A stretch of 64,000 nt of DNA from Ahaetulla prasina (Eukaryota; Chordata; Lepidosauria; Squamata; Colubridae): the NCBI RefSeq assembly GCF_028640845.1, contig NC_080546.1:82885757-82949756 (forward strand), read 5' to 3'. A program made the position numbers and the translations under genes. Below are positions 9,829-20,279 of the stretch, one piece after another. Numbering within the stretch: the stretch's first letter is position 1; each line of letters starts with the position of its first letter. The notes below the pieces were generated by a model. That model made no database searches, was not told the origin of the DNA, and saw only the letters and a program-made list of their open reading frames with translations.

Positions 9829-10500
9829 TGCAATTTGACCATTTGAATCTCACCAGGCTCAAGATTGACTCCGCCTTCCATCCTTCCAAGGTGGGCAAAA
9901 TGAGGACCCATAGTGTTTGAGACAATATTCTGACTCTGTAAACCACTTAAATATGGCTTTAAAGCAGGAGTGAAATCTAAAAATTTTCCCTACCGGTTCT
10001 GTGGGCGTGGCTTAATTGATGGGTGTGGCTTGGTGGTCAGGTGACTGAATGGGCATGGAAAATAATAATCAATAATAAAAATAATAAAGTATACAAAACT
10101 TGGGAGCACACCGGTCTACCTTCTTTAAAAATAGAGGCACTGGTCTATTAATTGCCTTTTTTTGAGAGCGCACTGGTCTACCTTCTTTAAAAATAGAGGC
10201 ACCGGTCTACTAGCTGCCTACAGCGCTGATCAGCTGTATTGTGCGGCCCTTTGAAGCACTGCAGCAGTCATTTAAGGCTGTTTGCAGCTATATTACCACT
10301 GAGAGCTTCAGGGACAGAGAAGAGGAACAGCAAGGCATGGGCAATGTGGGGGGGGGGGGGGGCAGGGATTTTTTCTACCGGTTCTCCAAACTACCTGCCC
10401 GCATTGCTACCGGATCCGGTCTGAACTGGGAGCATTTTACCCCTGCTTTAAAGCCCCAAGAAGCGGTATATAAGTCTAAGTGTTGTTGCTCTTGCAAAGT
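9829..10500 (+). mobile_element. SINE-2 split by a hAT-1
   Basis: SINE-2 sequence (TTGACTCCGCCTTCCATCC, then CTGTAAACC) stops at 9956 and resumes at 10446 (AAGCGGTATATAAGTCTAAG). The gap is exactly one hAT-1 element plus its duplication. The tRNA-like 5' head is missing. Confidence 0.78.
9965..10445 (+). mobile_element. hAT-1 element inside SINE-2
   Basis: Ends are CAGGAGTGAAATC and GCATTTTACCCCTG, with perfect CTTTAAAG duplications (9957-9964 and 10446-10453). It is 481 bp long with no transposase. It is younger than the SINE it interrupts. Confidence 0.9.
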
Positions 10501-10559
10501 GCAGGACTTTACTTGTCTCATCACCAACACTCAACTCAGTTCTTACTGCAGACTGCTGG

Positions 10560-11035
10560 CTTGAAATCACCCCTTCCCCCGTAGAAATGGTGGTAGACTT
10601 TAGGAGAAACCCTTCCATGCTTCCACCTCTCACAATACTTGACAACACAGTATCAACAGTAGAAACCTTCAAATTTCTAGCTTCTATCATATCGCAAGAT
10701 ATAAAATGGACAGCTAACATCAAAAACATCATCAAAAAAGGACAACAAAGAATGTTCTTTCTGCGCCAACTCAGAAAGCTCAAACTGCCCAAGGAGCTGC
10801 TGATTCAGTTCTACAGAGGAATTATTAAGTCTGTCATTTGCACCTCTATAACTGTCTGGTTCGGTTCTGCAACCCAGCAAGAAAGACACAGACCTCAGAG
10901 GATAATTAGAACTGCAGAAAAAATAATTGCTACCAACCTGCCTTCCATTGAGGACCTGTATACTGCACGAATCAAGAAGAGGGCTGTGAAAATATTTAGA
11001 TCCCTCGCATCCAGGACATAAACTGTTTCAATTTC
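10560..11035 (+). pseudogene. L2-type LINE reverse transcriptase, C-terminal part
   Basis: An open stretch at 10587-11021 reads VDFRRNPSMLPPL, FKFLASIISQDIKW, QQRMFFLRQLRKLKLPKELL, ITVWFGSATQQE, IRTAEKIIATNLPSIEDLY and KKRAVKIF. This is the region after the catalytic motifs in L2-clade LINE reverse transcriptases. The upstream reverse transcriptase core and endonuclease are absent, so it is a 5'-truncated dead copy. It ends where the sequence flips into an inverted piece at about 11036. Confidence 0.85.
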
Positions 11036-11170
11036 ACAGCCCTCTTCTTCATTCGTTGACAGTGTTGAGGGAATTATTTGTTTAGCAGAGTGATGGCCTT
11101 CAGGAAAAAAACTGTTCTTGTGTCTTGTTGTTCTGGTGTGCAGTGCTCTATAGTGTCATTTTGAGGGTAG
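11036..11170 (-). mobile_element. inverted L2 segment
   Basis: Bases 11058-11152 are the exact reverse complement of 11333-11427 (95 of 95). The segment shows the L2 3' coding end on the minus strand and lies immediately left of a (GTTCC)n array. Confidence 0.85.
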
Positions 11171-11244
11171 GGTTGGTTCTGTTCTGTTCTGTTCCGTTCC
11201 GTTCCGTTCCGTTCCGTTCCGTTCTGTTCCATTCCATTCCATTC
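11171..11244. repeat. (GTTCY)n / (ATTCC)n pentamer array
   Basis: GTTCT, then GTTCC, then ATTCC units. The same order occurs inverted at 51476-51545, also next to an L2 3' end carrying the same private substitutions. Confidence 0.92.
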
Positions 11245-11690
11245 ACGAATCAAGAAGAGGGCCGTGAAAATATTTACAGATCCCTCACATACTGGTCATA
11301 AACTGTTTCAACTCCTACCATCAAAATAACATTATAGAGCACTGCACACCAGAACAACAAGACACAAGAACAGTTTTTTTCCTGAAGGCCATCACTCTGC
11401 TAAACAAATAATTCCCTCAACACTGTCAAACTATTTACTAAATCTGCACTACTATTAATCTTCACATCGTTCCCATCTCCTCCCACTTATGACTGTTTGA
11501 CTGTAACTTTGTTGCTGGCGATCCTTATGATTTATATTGATATACTGACCATCAATTGTGTTGTAAATGTTGTACCTTGATGAACGTATCTTTTCTTTTA
11601 TGTACACTGAGAGCATATGCACCAAGACAAATTCCTTGTGTGTCCAATCACACTTGGCCAATAAAAAATTCTATTCTATTCTATTCTATT
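11245..11690 (+). mobile_element. L2 3' end with ATTCT tail
   Basis: It starts within the KKRAVKIF codons, runs through TAAACAAATAATTCCCTCAA and the 3' untranslated part (CACTGAGAGCATATGCACC, CACACTTGGCCAATAAAAAA), and ends in four ATTCT units. Confidence 0.85.
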
Positions 11691-12154
11691 TAAATATTAA
11701 TACTATAGATAGTAAAAGTCTGCAGAAAAATAAAGTAGAACATGTTTTTTACAACGAAACTGAAAGGAGGCCTAGAGGCAGCAAGGAATTGGCATGGGTT
11801 GTTTCTGTAAACGTACAATCTAAAGCAGAAATATAGCCAATTTTTCATTTTGGAACCTTTTGATTTACTGTGAACTCTTGTTTGGGATCCTGCCCTATGC
11901 TAGTGGCAACAAATCTCTGAGCAATAATTTCATAAACCGTATCTCTTTCAGGTCTGGAAATTATGCAACGATGATTTAATGCTTCACGGCGTGAAAACAA
12001 AGCAAAAACAATAAGCTACGGTATTTTAAGCTACAACAAAGCAATGATGATCTGAACTGGCAATAAACTGGTTAGTTATAAAATTGAAAAGTCTACAGGT
12101 CAAAAAAACAACAACCCAAAAAACCCCCAATGCACCGATTTAATTTTCCTAGCC
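11691..12154. other. no recognisable feature
   Basis: AT-rich DNA without a recognised repeat or ORF of note. It may be unique host sequence. Confidence 0.5.
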
Positions 12155-12510
12155 AATAAAGGTAAAGGTTCCCCTCACACATATATGCTAGTCGTTCCTG
12201 ACTCTAGGGGGCAGTACTCATCTCCGTTTCAAAGCCGAAGAGCCAGCACTGTCCGAAGACGTCTCCTTGGTCATGTGGCCGGCATGACTCAATGCCAAAG
12301 GCGCACGGAACGCTGTTACCTTCCCACCAAAGGTGGTCCCTATTTTTCTCCTTGCATTTTTTACGTGCTTTCGAACTGCTAGGTTGGCAGAAGCTGGGAC
12401 AAGTAACGGGAGCTCACCCCATTACGTGGCACTAGGGATTCGAACCGCTGAACTGCCGACCTTTTGATCAACAAGCTCAGCTTCTTAGCCACTGAGCCAA
12501 CACATCCCTG
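12155..12510 (-). mobile_element. SINE-1, tRNA-derived with Bov-B-like tail
   Basis: On the minus strand there is a box B GGTTCGAATCCC after a tRNA-like head (GTTGGCTCAGTGGCTAAGAAG). The body is conserved (CCCAGCTTCTGCCAACC, GGGACCACCTTTGGTGGGAAG) and the end is GGAACCTTTACC. The tail resembles the Bov-B LINE end used by Sauria-type SINEs. Other copies are at 43335 and 49741. Confidence 0.82.
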
Positions 12511-12542
12511 TTAGATCACTTCCATAGATCAATAGTAACAAT

Positions 12543-13160
12543 ACAGATAGTCCTCAACTCCCAACAGTTCATTTAGCGACCCTTCGAACTTACACTTACG
12601 ACCATTGCAGCATTCTTGTGGTCACGTGATTCAAAATTCAGACGCTTGGTAACTGACTCATGTTTACGATGGGTTGCAGTGTCCCGAGAGATCACGGGAT
12701 TCCCTTTGGCGACTTTCTCACCAAGCAAAGTCAAAGGGGAAGCCAGATTCACTGAACAACCGGGCTACCTACTTAACAACTGCAGTGTTTCACTTTTGTT
12801 TTTATTTGCATTTATATCCCGCCCTTCTCCGAAGACTCAGGGCAGCTTACACTATGTCAAGCAATAGTCTTCATCCATTTGTATATTATATACAAAGTCA
12901 ACTTATTGCCCCCAACAATCTGGGTCCTCATTTTACCTACCTTATAAAGGATGGAAGGCTGAGTCAATCTTGGGCCTGGTGGGACTTGAACCTGCAGTAA
13001 TTGCAAGCAGCTGATGTTAATAACAGACTGTCTTAGCAGTCTGAGCCACCAGAGGCCCTTAACAAGCGTGGCAAGAAAATGGGACAAAATGCATTTAACC
13101 ACTGTCTAGCTTAGCAAAGGAAGTTTTGAGCTCAATTGCGGTCAATTGCGGACTACCTGT
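12543..13160. mobile_element. MITE-1 (mariner-like candidate) with SINE inside
   Basis: Left end ACAGATAGTCCTCAAC and right end GGACTACCTGT are inverted. The body contains a run of TTAACAAC, TTCACTGAACAAC and TCACGTGATTC words, also seen in the copy at 40828. A SINE-3 interrupts it at about 12797-13060. No transposase is present. The class is inferred only from the ends. Confidence 0.65.
12797..13060 (-). mobile_element. SINE-3 inside MITE-1
   Basis: The minus strand gives GGGCCTCTGGTGGCTCAG at the head, a weak box B (GGTTCAAGTCCC), and a tail CCCTGAGTCTTCGGAGAAGG, GGGATATAAATGC. Same family as 5565-5819. Confidence 0.75.
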
Positions 13161-13434
13161 GCTTTGAAGTTTATCTGCATGTTTAATCAGTGATGTTGCC
13201 AAACCATGAAGCTTATTGCTATGATCTGCTTAACCCCAACTGATATAATTTGGGCATCATAAACTCATGACACCTAACAGATTTATCATGCTTAACCTAA
13301 TCCCATAAAAAATAGCTACTAGTTATTTAAAATCACCAACCCTAGTCATAATTCTATTTGGATTCAAATGATAGGGTGCAGTGATACCCGTTGAGATATT
13401 CCATTTTATTTAAAGTGATACCCTTCAATCTTCC

Positions 13435-14076
13435 AACACAATCCTAGGTTGCATTAACAGAGGGATAGATTCAAAACCATGTGAAGTGTTAATACCACTT
13501 TAGAATGCCTTGGTAAGGCCACACTTGGAATACTGCATCCAGTTTTCGTCGCCATGGTGTAAAAAAGATGTTGAGACTCTAGAAAGAGTGCAGAGAAGAG
13601 CAACAAAGATGGTTAGGGGACTGGAGGTTAAAACATAGGAAGAGCGGTTGCAGGAAGTGGGTATATCTAGTCTGATGAAAAGAAGGACTAGAGGAGACAT
13701 GATAGCAGTCTTCCAATATCCCAGGGGCTGCCACGAAGAAGAGGGAGTCAAGCTACTCTCCAAAGCACCTGAGGGCAGGACAAGAAGCAATGTGTGGAAA
13801 CTAATCAAGGAGAGAAGCAACTTAGAACTAAGGAGGAATTTCCTGACAGTTAGAAGAATCAATCAGTGGAACAACTTGCCTCCAGAAGTTGTAAATGCTT
13901 CAACACTGGAAGTTTTTAAGAGGAGATTGGATAACCATTTGTCTGAAATGGTATAGGGTTTCCTGCCTGAGCAGGGGGTTGGAGTAGAAGACCTCCAAGG
14001 TCCCTTCCAACTCTGTTATTCTATTCTATTCTATTCTATTCTATTCTATTCTATTCTATTCTATTCTATTCTTTCA
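13435..14076 (+). mobile_element. CR1 LINE 3' end with ATTCT tail
   Basis: The plus strand reads [62 protein letters not shown] and FKRRLDNHLSEMV, the CR1 reverse transcriptase C-terminus. It is followed by the CR1 end and about 11 ATTCT units. One in-frame stop and 5' truncation show it is dead. The coding part is one of the best preserved CR1 pieces in the window. Confidence 0.88.
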
Positions 14077-14086
14077 TCCATCCATC

Positions 14087-14169
<83 letters not shown>

Positions 14170-14176
14170 ATCTATC
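14077..14176. repeat. (ATCC)n(ATCT)n microsatellite
   Basis: ATCC units followed by about 20 ATCT units, directly after the CR1 ATTCT tail. It may have grown from the same tail. Confidence 0.95.
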
Positions 14177-14590
14177 ACAGAGTTCCAGTATCTACAAAGA
14201 AGGGTTCAACCTATTTTCCTAATCACCTGGGAGGAAATTCATCAAGCTAGAACTAAGGACAATTTCCTTAGTGAAAACAATTAACCAGTGGGACAGTTTA
14301 CCTCCAGAAGTTATGATTGCTCCACCACTGAAGGTTTTTAAGAAGAGATTGGACAGCCATTTGTCCAGAATTGTATAGGGTTCCCACAGTGGTGGGATTC
14401 AAATAATTTAACAACTGGTTCTCTGCCTTAATGATTTCTTCCAGCAACCAATTCACCAAACTGCTCAGAAAGTTAACAACCGGTTCTCCCGAAGTGGTGC
14501 GAACCGGCTGTATCCCACCACTGGGTTACCTGCTTGGGAATGGGGTTGAACCAGGTCTCTTCCAACGCTGTTATTCTATGTTCTGTGTTC
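14177..14590 (+). mobile_element. second, older CR1 3' end with a hAT insert
   Basis: A diverged CR1 end (CCAGTGGGACAGTTTACCTC, GGTTTTTAAGAAGAGATTGG) is split at 14387-14523 by a small hAT. It resumes with TTGAACCAGGTCTCTTCC and TGTTATTCTATG. Confidence 0.75.
14387..14523. mobile_element. small hAT MITE in CR1
   Basis: Ends CAGTGGTGGGATTC and TATCCCACCACTG. GGTTCCCA and GGTTACCT flank it (6 of 8 identical). It is 137 bp with inner GGTTCTC/GAACC words, and has no coding content. Confidence 0.82.
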
Positions 14591-15165
14591 TCTCTTTGCA
14601 TAGTAGACCGAACCAAGATGGGATTATTTTGAGTTTCTTTCTCACCCTTTCTCTTTCTCAGGACTGGGTAATTTTTTTCCCCTGCAAGTTATCCCCTTTA
14701 TGGTTTATTCATGCCTTCATTTTCCCCAAGGTCAGCTCTACAGTCCTTCACAGTTTGAGTATGAATTTTACACCTGTTTTTTTTTCCCTGCACTGCAAGC
14801 CACGGTGACTTTGTCCTGGTGTTTTATTCTCTTTCACCTTCAATTTTCGCTTCTCTCAACCCCAACCACAACATCCCTTGTTAATTAGTGCATTCAGCCA
14901 ACTGCAAAAGGAGTCCTCTTGTTATGCTGGAACAAAAACATGGCCCAGACGGCCTTAAAATCGGGAGAAAGGGAAAGAAAAAAGGAAGAAGTGACTCATT
15001 ATTGATCATTGACGCTGCCCTCATCCAAATGCCAACCTGTTTTTTTTTTTTTAACAGACATAGAGATCAGATTAATATTGTGTAGTTACATGCACCATTC
15101 TGAAGATTCAATTGGACAGAATGCAGTTAGAAAGTCAGTCAAACTTCTATAAATGTTATGGATCT
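14591..15165. other. no recognisable feature
   Basis: A T/C-rich stretch with a weak polypyrimidine-AG at about 14660. No supported exon or repeat is seen. Confidence 0.45.
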
Positions 15166-15242
15166 TCCTTCCTTCCCTTCCTTCCTTCCTTCCTTCCTTC
15201 CTTCCTTCCTTCCTTCCTTCCTTCCTTCCTTCCTTCCGTCCG
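15166..15242. repeat. (CCTT)n microsatellite
   Basis: Nearly pure CCTT units ending in two CCGT units, then the terminal CAGGGTTCT of a group D LTR piece. Confidence 0.95.
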
Positions 15243-15640
15243 TCAGGGTTCTACTAGATGCCCTAATTAAATCATGAGCCTCGAGCCAAGCTTCAAAAGA
15301 AATCCAGTTATTTATTAGGAGCTTCATGTTGGCACGTTCCAGGAGGGCCAACTCTGACCCACATAATTTATGCCCAAATCATGACCCAGTTTCCCCCCTC
15401 CCCCAGCGTGTGTCATCAATCACATTCGCCAACAGAGCAATTTTGCGGGTTGTAGAGATCACTCTCCTCCGGCTATTGTGGGTAACCCTGGGAGACAGCC
15501 TTGAGAGAGATATGTCTGGAATGTGCTCCTGTCTTTGGCTGCCATGCTGCTTTGTCGGTTTCCCATCTCCCTTGCCTATGGCAACTCGAGAGCAGGCTAG
15601 GGATGCTTTGTGAGTTGACATTCGGCTCCCCTCACTTCTG
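15243..15640 (-). mobile_element. LTR fragment, group D
   Basis: It opens CAGGGTTCT and then carries TTATTTATTAGGAGCTTCATG, which on the minus strand contains an AATAA-type poly(A) signal. It matches the layout of 52837-53160 (CAGGGTTCC, then TTTATTAGAGATGTCATG). The outer TG and the right boundary are not defined. Confidence 0.5.
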
Positions 15641-16045
15641 TGCAAAGCAAAAACCTGTGCAGAGCAAAAACAATTTGAGTACAGGTATAGATATTAGGTT
15701 GCGAACCGCCCCCTCTCCCTCAGGCTTGTTTGGGTTGTCTGCGTGGAATTTTGCTACAAGGTGGTCAGCCTGTATGTTCCTACTCTTTACCCAAGATGCC
15801 TCTGATAAAGGTAGCCCTTCCATTTGATTAAGCATTGGAGTTGTCTCCTGTGCTACCTACCTACCTACCTGAAAATTTTAGACACGTAGAGATCCTAATA
15901 TTAGGTAAATACATGCACTATTCAGATTGCAGAGAAATATATTTAGATATTTAGAAACAGGTTTTATTTTATTTTAGGGATTTGCCTCCCATTCACCCCT
16001 CTTTTCCCCACTCTCTTTTGCACTCATTTAGATAATTTTTTTCTA
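15641..16045. other. no recognisable feature
   Basis: Mixed DNA with a short CTAC run at about 15855. No ORF or repeat is recognised. Confidence 0.5.
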
Positions 16046-16310
16046 CAAATGTGGTAGCACATGGATGGCCTACTCTAGACTTGGTATCTAAGCAGGGTTA
16101 AACCTGATTACTAAAGATGGTTAGTATTTGGGTGGGAGAGCTTGAAGAGTTTCAAGCTTGACCTGAAGAGGAAGAACACTCTGGAAAAAGTAAGTGGCAA
16201 ATCACTTTGATATTCTTGCAACTGTCTATCTTGTGGGAGTCTCTACCTCTCTTTTTATTTATTGTGCAAGTAACCTCTTTCCACCTTCACACACATACAA
16301 GAACAAAACA
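16046..16310 (+). mobile_element. 5S-rRNA-derived SINE (SINE3/AmnSINE1-like), degraded
   Basis: ATCTAAGCAGGGTTAAACCTG and GGTTAGTATTTGGGTGGGAGA correspond to the internal control region of 5S rRNA. Between them part of the region is repeated. Downstream, GTAAGTGGCAAATCAC and TATTCTTGC resemble the body that follows the 5S head in vertebrate 5S-derived SINEs. It is too diverged to be a 5S gene. Confidence 0.6.
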
Positions 16311-16444
16311 AGGTCCTAAAAGTGTACAATGAAAAGAAACATTGAAAGTTGCAGATATTATACAAGTATCATACACTAAGAAACTTGCCAAATTGCAGAA
16401 CCAATGCAGTTAGAAATTCAGCCAAATTTATTTACATTTTATTG

Positions 16445-16692
16445 TCCTTTCTCCTCCCTCCCTCCCCATGCCTTCCTTTCTCCCCATGCCTCCTTCCTTC
16501 CTTTCCTCCTTCCCTCCCCTCCTTCCCTCCCGTCCCTCCCTCCCTCCCTCCCTCCCCTTCCTTCCTTCCTTCTTTCCCTTCCCTTCCCTTCCCTTCCCTT
16601 CCCTCCCCTCCCTCCCTTTCCCTCCTTCCTTCCTTTCTTTCCTCCCTTCCCTCCCTCCCTCCCTCCCTCCCTCCCTTCCTTCCTTCCTTCCC
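16445..16692. repeat. CT-rich low-complexity tract
   Basis: Imperfect CCTT, CCCTT and CCT units. The long open frames across it in both strands are artefacts of its composition. Confidence 0.95.
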
Positions 16693-16699
16693 TGCTCAA

Positions 16700-17335
16700 A
16701 TTATTTCACCCTCTAAAACAATGTGATTTCAATTTTATAACATAAACTGAATTTTACCATCTATTAGGGACCGAAAAAAGATAGGAGAAGAGCTTTTGCC
16801 TGATACAGGATTTTAATAAATAAGCTTTAATTACAGGCTTCATTACTTAGTTTTTCAAAATTCTTTATTATATTTGGGCATTATGTTTCTTGCAGCATGT
16901 GCTAATTCTACCTGTTTTTAAGTTTGTCTGCTTCTTTCAAAATATGCATGTGTAAGTTATTTTGATACCAAAACACCTATTTTGGAATATTCAGCAAAGT
17001 GTTAGATGGGTACATTTCTAATCAGGCTAGTCAGTTCAAATCAAACTATTCTGAAAGAGAATGTTATTATTGTCATTAATGATTGAAATAACTCACCTAA
17101 ATTCCTCAGGCATTCAGTCCCATGGTGAAGTCGTATGGATGAACATTTATAGGGCAGTTCTGAAGGTTGATATTGTGATAGGCAAGACTGTACTGGAACA
17201 TCAAAAATGGTCATTTAAAAATATATTTAATTTAGTTCCTGCTTTGAATTTGCTTCAGGAGTTATGCTCCATGTCGAAGAAAAATGCATCTTTGAATTAG
17301 TTTTTGAAGATTAAATTAGCTTTGTAACTCAACTT
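16700..17335. other. no recognisable feature
   Basis: AT-rich DNA with a short ORF at 17061-17300 that resembles nothing I know. No repeat boundary is seen. Confidence 0.5.
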
Positions 17336-18045
17336 TTAACAGAATAATAGAGTTGGAAGGGACCTTAGAGGTCTTCTAGTCCGACCCTCTTCCCAATTAG
17401 AAGACCCTATACAACTGTAGACAAATGGCTCTCCAATCTCTTGGACAGCCATTTGTTTAGGAAAAAGCAGGCACCCCTAGTCCTTCTTTTCATTTAAACT
17501 AGCCATACCCAATTCCTGCAACAGTTCTTTATGTTTTAGCCTCCAGTCCCCTAATCATCTTTGTTGCTCTTCTCTGCACTCTAGAGTCTCCACATCTTTT
17601 TTTACATCGTGGCAATCAAAACTGGATGCAGTATTCCAAGTGTGGCCTTACCAAGGCATTATAAAGTGGCATTAACACTTCATGTTATCTTATTCTATCC
17701 CTCTGTTTATGCAGCCTAGAACTGTGTTGGCTTTTTTGGCAGCTGCTGCACACTGCTGGCTCATATCTAAATGGTTGTCCACTAGGACTCCAAGATCCCT
17801 CTCACAGTTACTACTATTGAGCCAGGTACTACTTATACTATACCTGTGAATTCGGTTTTTCTTTCCTAAATGTAGAGCCTTATTTTTTTTCACCATCAAA
17901 TTTCATTTTGTTAGATGGGGCCCAATGTTCAAGTCTGTCAAGATCCTTCTGTATCTTAAGCCTATCTTTTGGCTATTCCTGCCAGCTTGATGTCGTCTGC
18001 AAATTTGATGAGTTCCCCATTTATCCCCTCATCTAAATGAGTACT
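17336..18045 (-). pseudogene. CR1 LINE, reverse transcriptase fragment and 3' end
   Basis: This is the longest CR1 piece here. The minus strand reads LIKFADDIKLAGIA, which holds the FADD catalytic motif of reverse transcriptase. It then reads KKNRIHRYSI, NCERDLGVLVDNHLDMSQQC and AAAKKANTVLGCINRGIE. Further on it reaches the 3' end CAGAATAATAGAGTTGGAAG. Several frameshifts separate the pieces. Upstream of about 18045 the match is lost at a C run. Confidence 0.85.
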
Positions 18046-18497
18046 CCAAGACAGGAGTACTGGTTCCCCCCCCCCCCAGAAGTGTGGGAAATTTAAAGTT
18101 GTCTCTAAAGAAGAAAGGGAAAAGGAAAGAGAGGTATGAAAACTCATAATAACTGTAGATAAGAATCCGTAGAATTCTGTGTATAGAAGGAAGAGGAACA
18201 CTCACATAAGTACAAATAATTTTAGGGATAGTGATAAGGATTAGAAATAAGTAGGTATCATCAATTTTGTTTAAATAAGAATTGTTATGTCAGTATAACA
18301 AACCCTCTCTTGCAACGAAGATAAGAAAAAAAATTATATCCCACCTAAAACCAATGAATGCTTAACTTTTTTTTTTATCATTTTGCTGCCTAATAATATT
18401 TCCGTTTTAATTAGGACTATTGTGATAAGTTTTATTGTTTTTATTCCTGAATCCCATTCCTGTATTTCCTTTTGAGCAATGCTTACAACAACTCAAG
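18046..18497. other. no recognisable feature
   Basis: AT-rich sequence between the CR1 fragment and a trinucleotide array. Nothing further is supported. Confidence 0.5.
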
Positions 18498-18652
18498 CAG
18501 TTCCTCCTCCTCCTCCTCCTCCTCCTCCTCCTCCTCCTCCTCCTCCTCCTCCTCCTCCTCCTCCTCCTCCTCCTCCTCCTCTTCTTCTTCTTCTTCTTCT
18601 TCTTCTTCTTCTTCTTCTTCTTCTTCTTCTTCTTCTTCTTCTTCTTCTTCTT

Positions 18653-18683
<31 letters not shown>

Positions 18684-18723
18684 ATTCTTCTTCTAATTCT
18701 TCTTCTAATTCTTCTTCTTCTTC
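18498..18723. repeat. (TCC)n(TTC)n compound microsatellite
   Basis: About 27 TCC units pass directly into about 35 TTC units, then interrupted TTCTAA units. Translations of poly-Leu, poly-Ser or poly-Phe are artefacts. Confidence 0.97.
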
Positions 18724-18764
18724 TCCCTAGCCTATTCCCACATGTTCAGGGTCCACTTTTCAAA

Positions 18765-19130
18765 TCATTGAATGCCACTTTGCATAGTCAGCTGCATCTC
18801 TGGGGTGCAGGCCTGTATATCTAATATATCTTTGTTGATGACACCTTGCCATCTCTGTTTTGGATGCCCACGAGGTTGCCGGTCATTGACTTCTAGTTGG
18901 TAGACAGTCTTGGAACGGTGGAAGGTGCTGCTCTCAGGACATGTCCATACCAGCGAAGCCGGACTTCTCTCCTCTTTATCATTGGTGCCACACCAAAATG
19001 GTGTCATTTGTGATGTGGTCGAGAAGGGAGGTGCCCGATATCCAATGGAGCATTCGCATTTCCATGGTATGGAGATAGCGTTCAGTCCCTGCTGCAACAC
19101 TGCAAGTTCAGTGCTTAAAATCTTAACAGT
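18765..19130 (-). pseudogene. RTE-type LINE C-terminal fragment
   Basis: The minus strand carries LRWYGHVLRAAPSTVPRL in one frame and VYQLEVNDRQPRGHPKQRW in the next. This pairing (RWYGHV, then RPRGRPKQRW-like) is typical of the C-terminal end of RTE/Bov-B-like LINE reverse transcriptases. Frameshifts and missing upstream domains show a relic. Confidence 0.55.
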
Positions 19131-19634
19131 GTATAAATAGAACATTTGTTTGTCATCGCAGCTTAGATAATTAGAGGTTTTCAAATATAGCATTCGGTGA
19201 GTTACTGAACTCTAGATACGTTCAATCTTTCCTTTGTATCCTTAGTTCAAAAATCACAGAGGAGATAAAAGAAAGCTTAGAGGACTGGAATTACTTACAA
19301 ATTACAGCATATCACTGGAGGAAATCTGTTTGTTAGGAAAGATTGGCTGTTCATAAGCCTGACCTCTACTATCCATCTATTACTGACTTCAATCTTTCAG
19401 TGAAATGGGCTAATTCATCAAAGCTAATGCTGATGCCACTTGGCCCTATCTTCTCCTACCTTCTGATATCACCAGGCAGTTATCTTAGTGGCAGGGCATT
19501 TTAGATTTACAAAAAGGCCCTTCTAAGGACATGTCGGATTAACCTTGTGTCAACAGATGGTCACTATGGTAGCCATACATCTTGCTCGCTCAGCTAATCA
19601 AGAAGTGACGAATGGTGCTAAGATCCCAAGAATG
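19131..19634. other. no recognisable feature
   Basis: Ordinary DNA up to the hAT element at 19643. No ORF or repeat family is recognised. Confidence 0.5.
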
Positions 19635-19642
19635 CTGACTCT

Positions 19643-19824
19643 CAGGGGTGGGTTCTACTTACCTTTGCTACCGGTTCGCAATGGGGCCGCACTCGTGCAT
19701 GCATGTGCGCTTCTGCGCATGTGCAAAAGCTTCTTGATGACATCCGGGTCAGTGGGTGGAGCCTCCCACCGGTTTTACTACTGGTTCTTGTGAACTGGTC
19801 CGAACTGGGGGCGACCCACTACTG
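19643..19824. mobile_element. small hAT element
   Basis: Ends CAGGGGTGGGTTCTAC and GCGACCCACTACTG. CTGACTCT (19635-19642) and CTGAATCT (19825-19832) differ at one base. The inner words GCATGCATGTGCGCTTCTGC recall hAT-2. Confidence 0.85.
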
Positions 19825-19954
19825 CTGAATCTTAGAGGGTCGTCTTTAATTTTTATGTCTATGCTATCCTGAGGTGGGAACAGGTTCCTACCTCAGTGAA
19901 GGTAGTGTGGTAGAAGATGCTTGCGCTTCTCTTATCTACAGAAGTACCGAACAG

Positions 19955-20200
19955 CCGTGGGGGCACAGTGGTTAGAGTGCAGTACTGCAGGCTACTTCGG
20001 CTGACTGCCAGCTGGCTGCCTGGAAGTTCGAGTCTCACCAGGTTCAAGGTTGACTCAGCCTTCCATCCTTCCGAGGTGGGTAAAATGAGGACCCATATTG
20101 TTGGGTGCAATAGGTTGACTCTGTAAACCGCTTAGAGAAGGCTTGAAAGCATTGCAAAACAGTATATAAGTCTTAAGTGCTATTGCTTTTGCTACAGGGA
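19955..20200 (+). mobile_element. SINE-2, tRNA-derived, nearly complete
   Basis: The head CACAGTGGTTAGAGTGCAG is a box A and AAGTTCGAGTCTC a box B. The body TTGACTCAGCCTTCCATCC and TAAAATGAGGACCCA leads to the end CTGTAAACCGCTTAGAG, GTATATAAGTCTTAAGTGC. This is the most complete SINE-2 of the window. Confidence 0.85.
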
Positions 20201-20279
20201 GCTTTTCCAATAAAGTTGAATTGAGTCTAGGACTTCCTGGAAAAATTTGAAGAGCAACACAAAAGGGACTGGTGGTATT

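Noticed and set aside
14640..14700. Splice acceptor after a pyrimidine tract
   Set aside because: No open frame with protein-like content follows, and pyrimidine tracts are common here.
16046..16310. Functional 5S rRNA gene
   Set aside because: Too diverged, with a repeated internal segment and no T terminator at the right place.
18498..18723. Poly-Leu, poly-Ser and poly-Phe proteins
   Set aside because: Translation of a TCC/TTC microsatellite in three frames.
19955..20200. tRNA gene suggested by box A and box B
   Set aside because: The rest does not fold as a tRNA and the body is the SINE-2 sequence.
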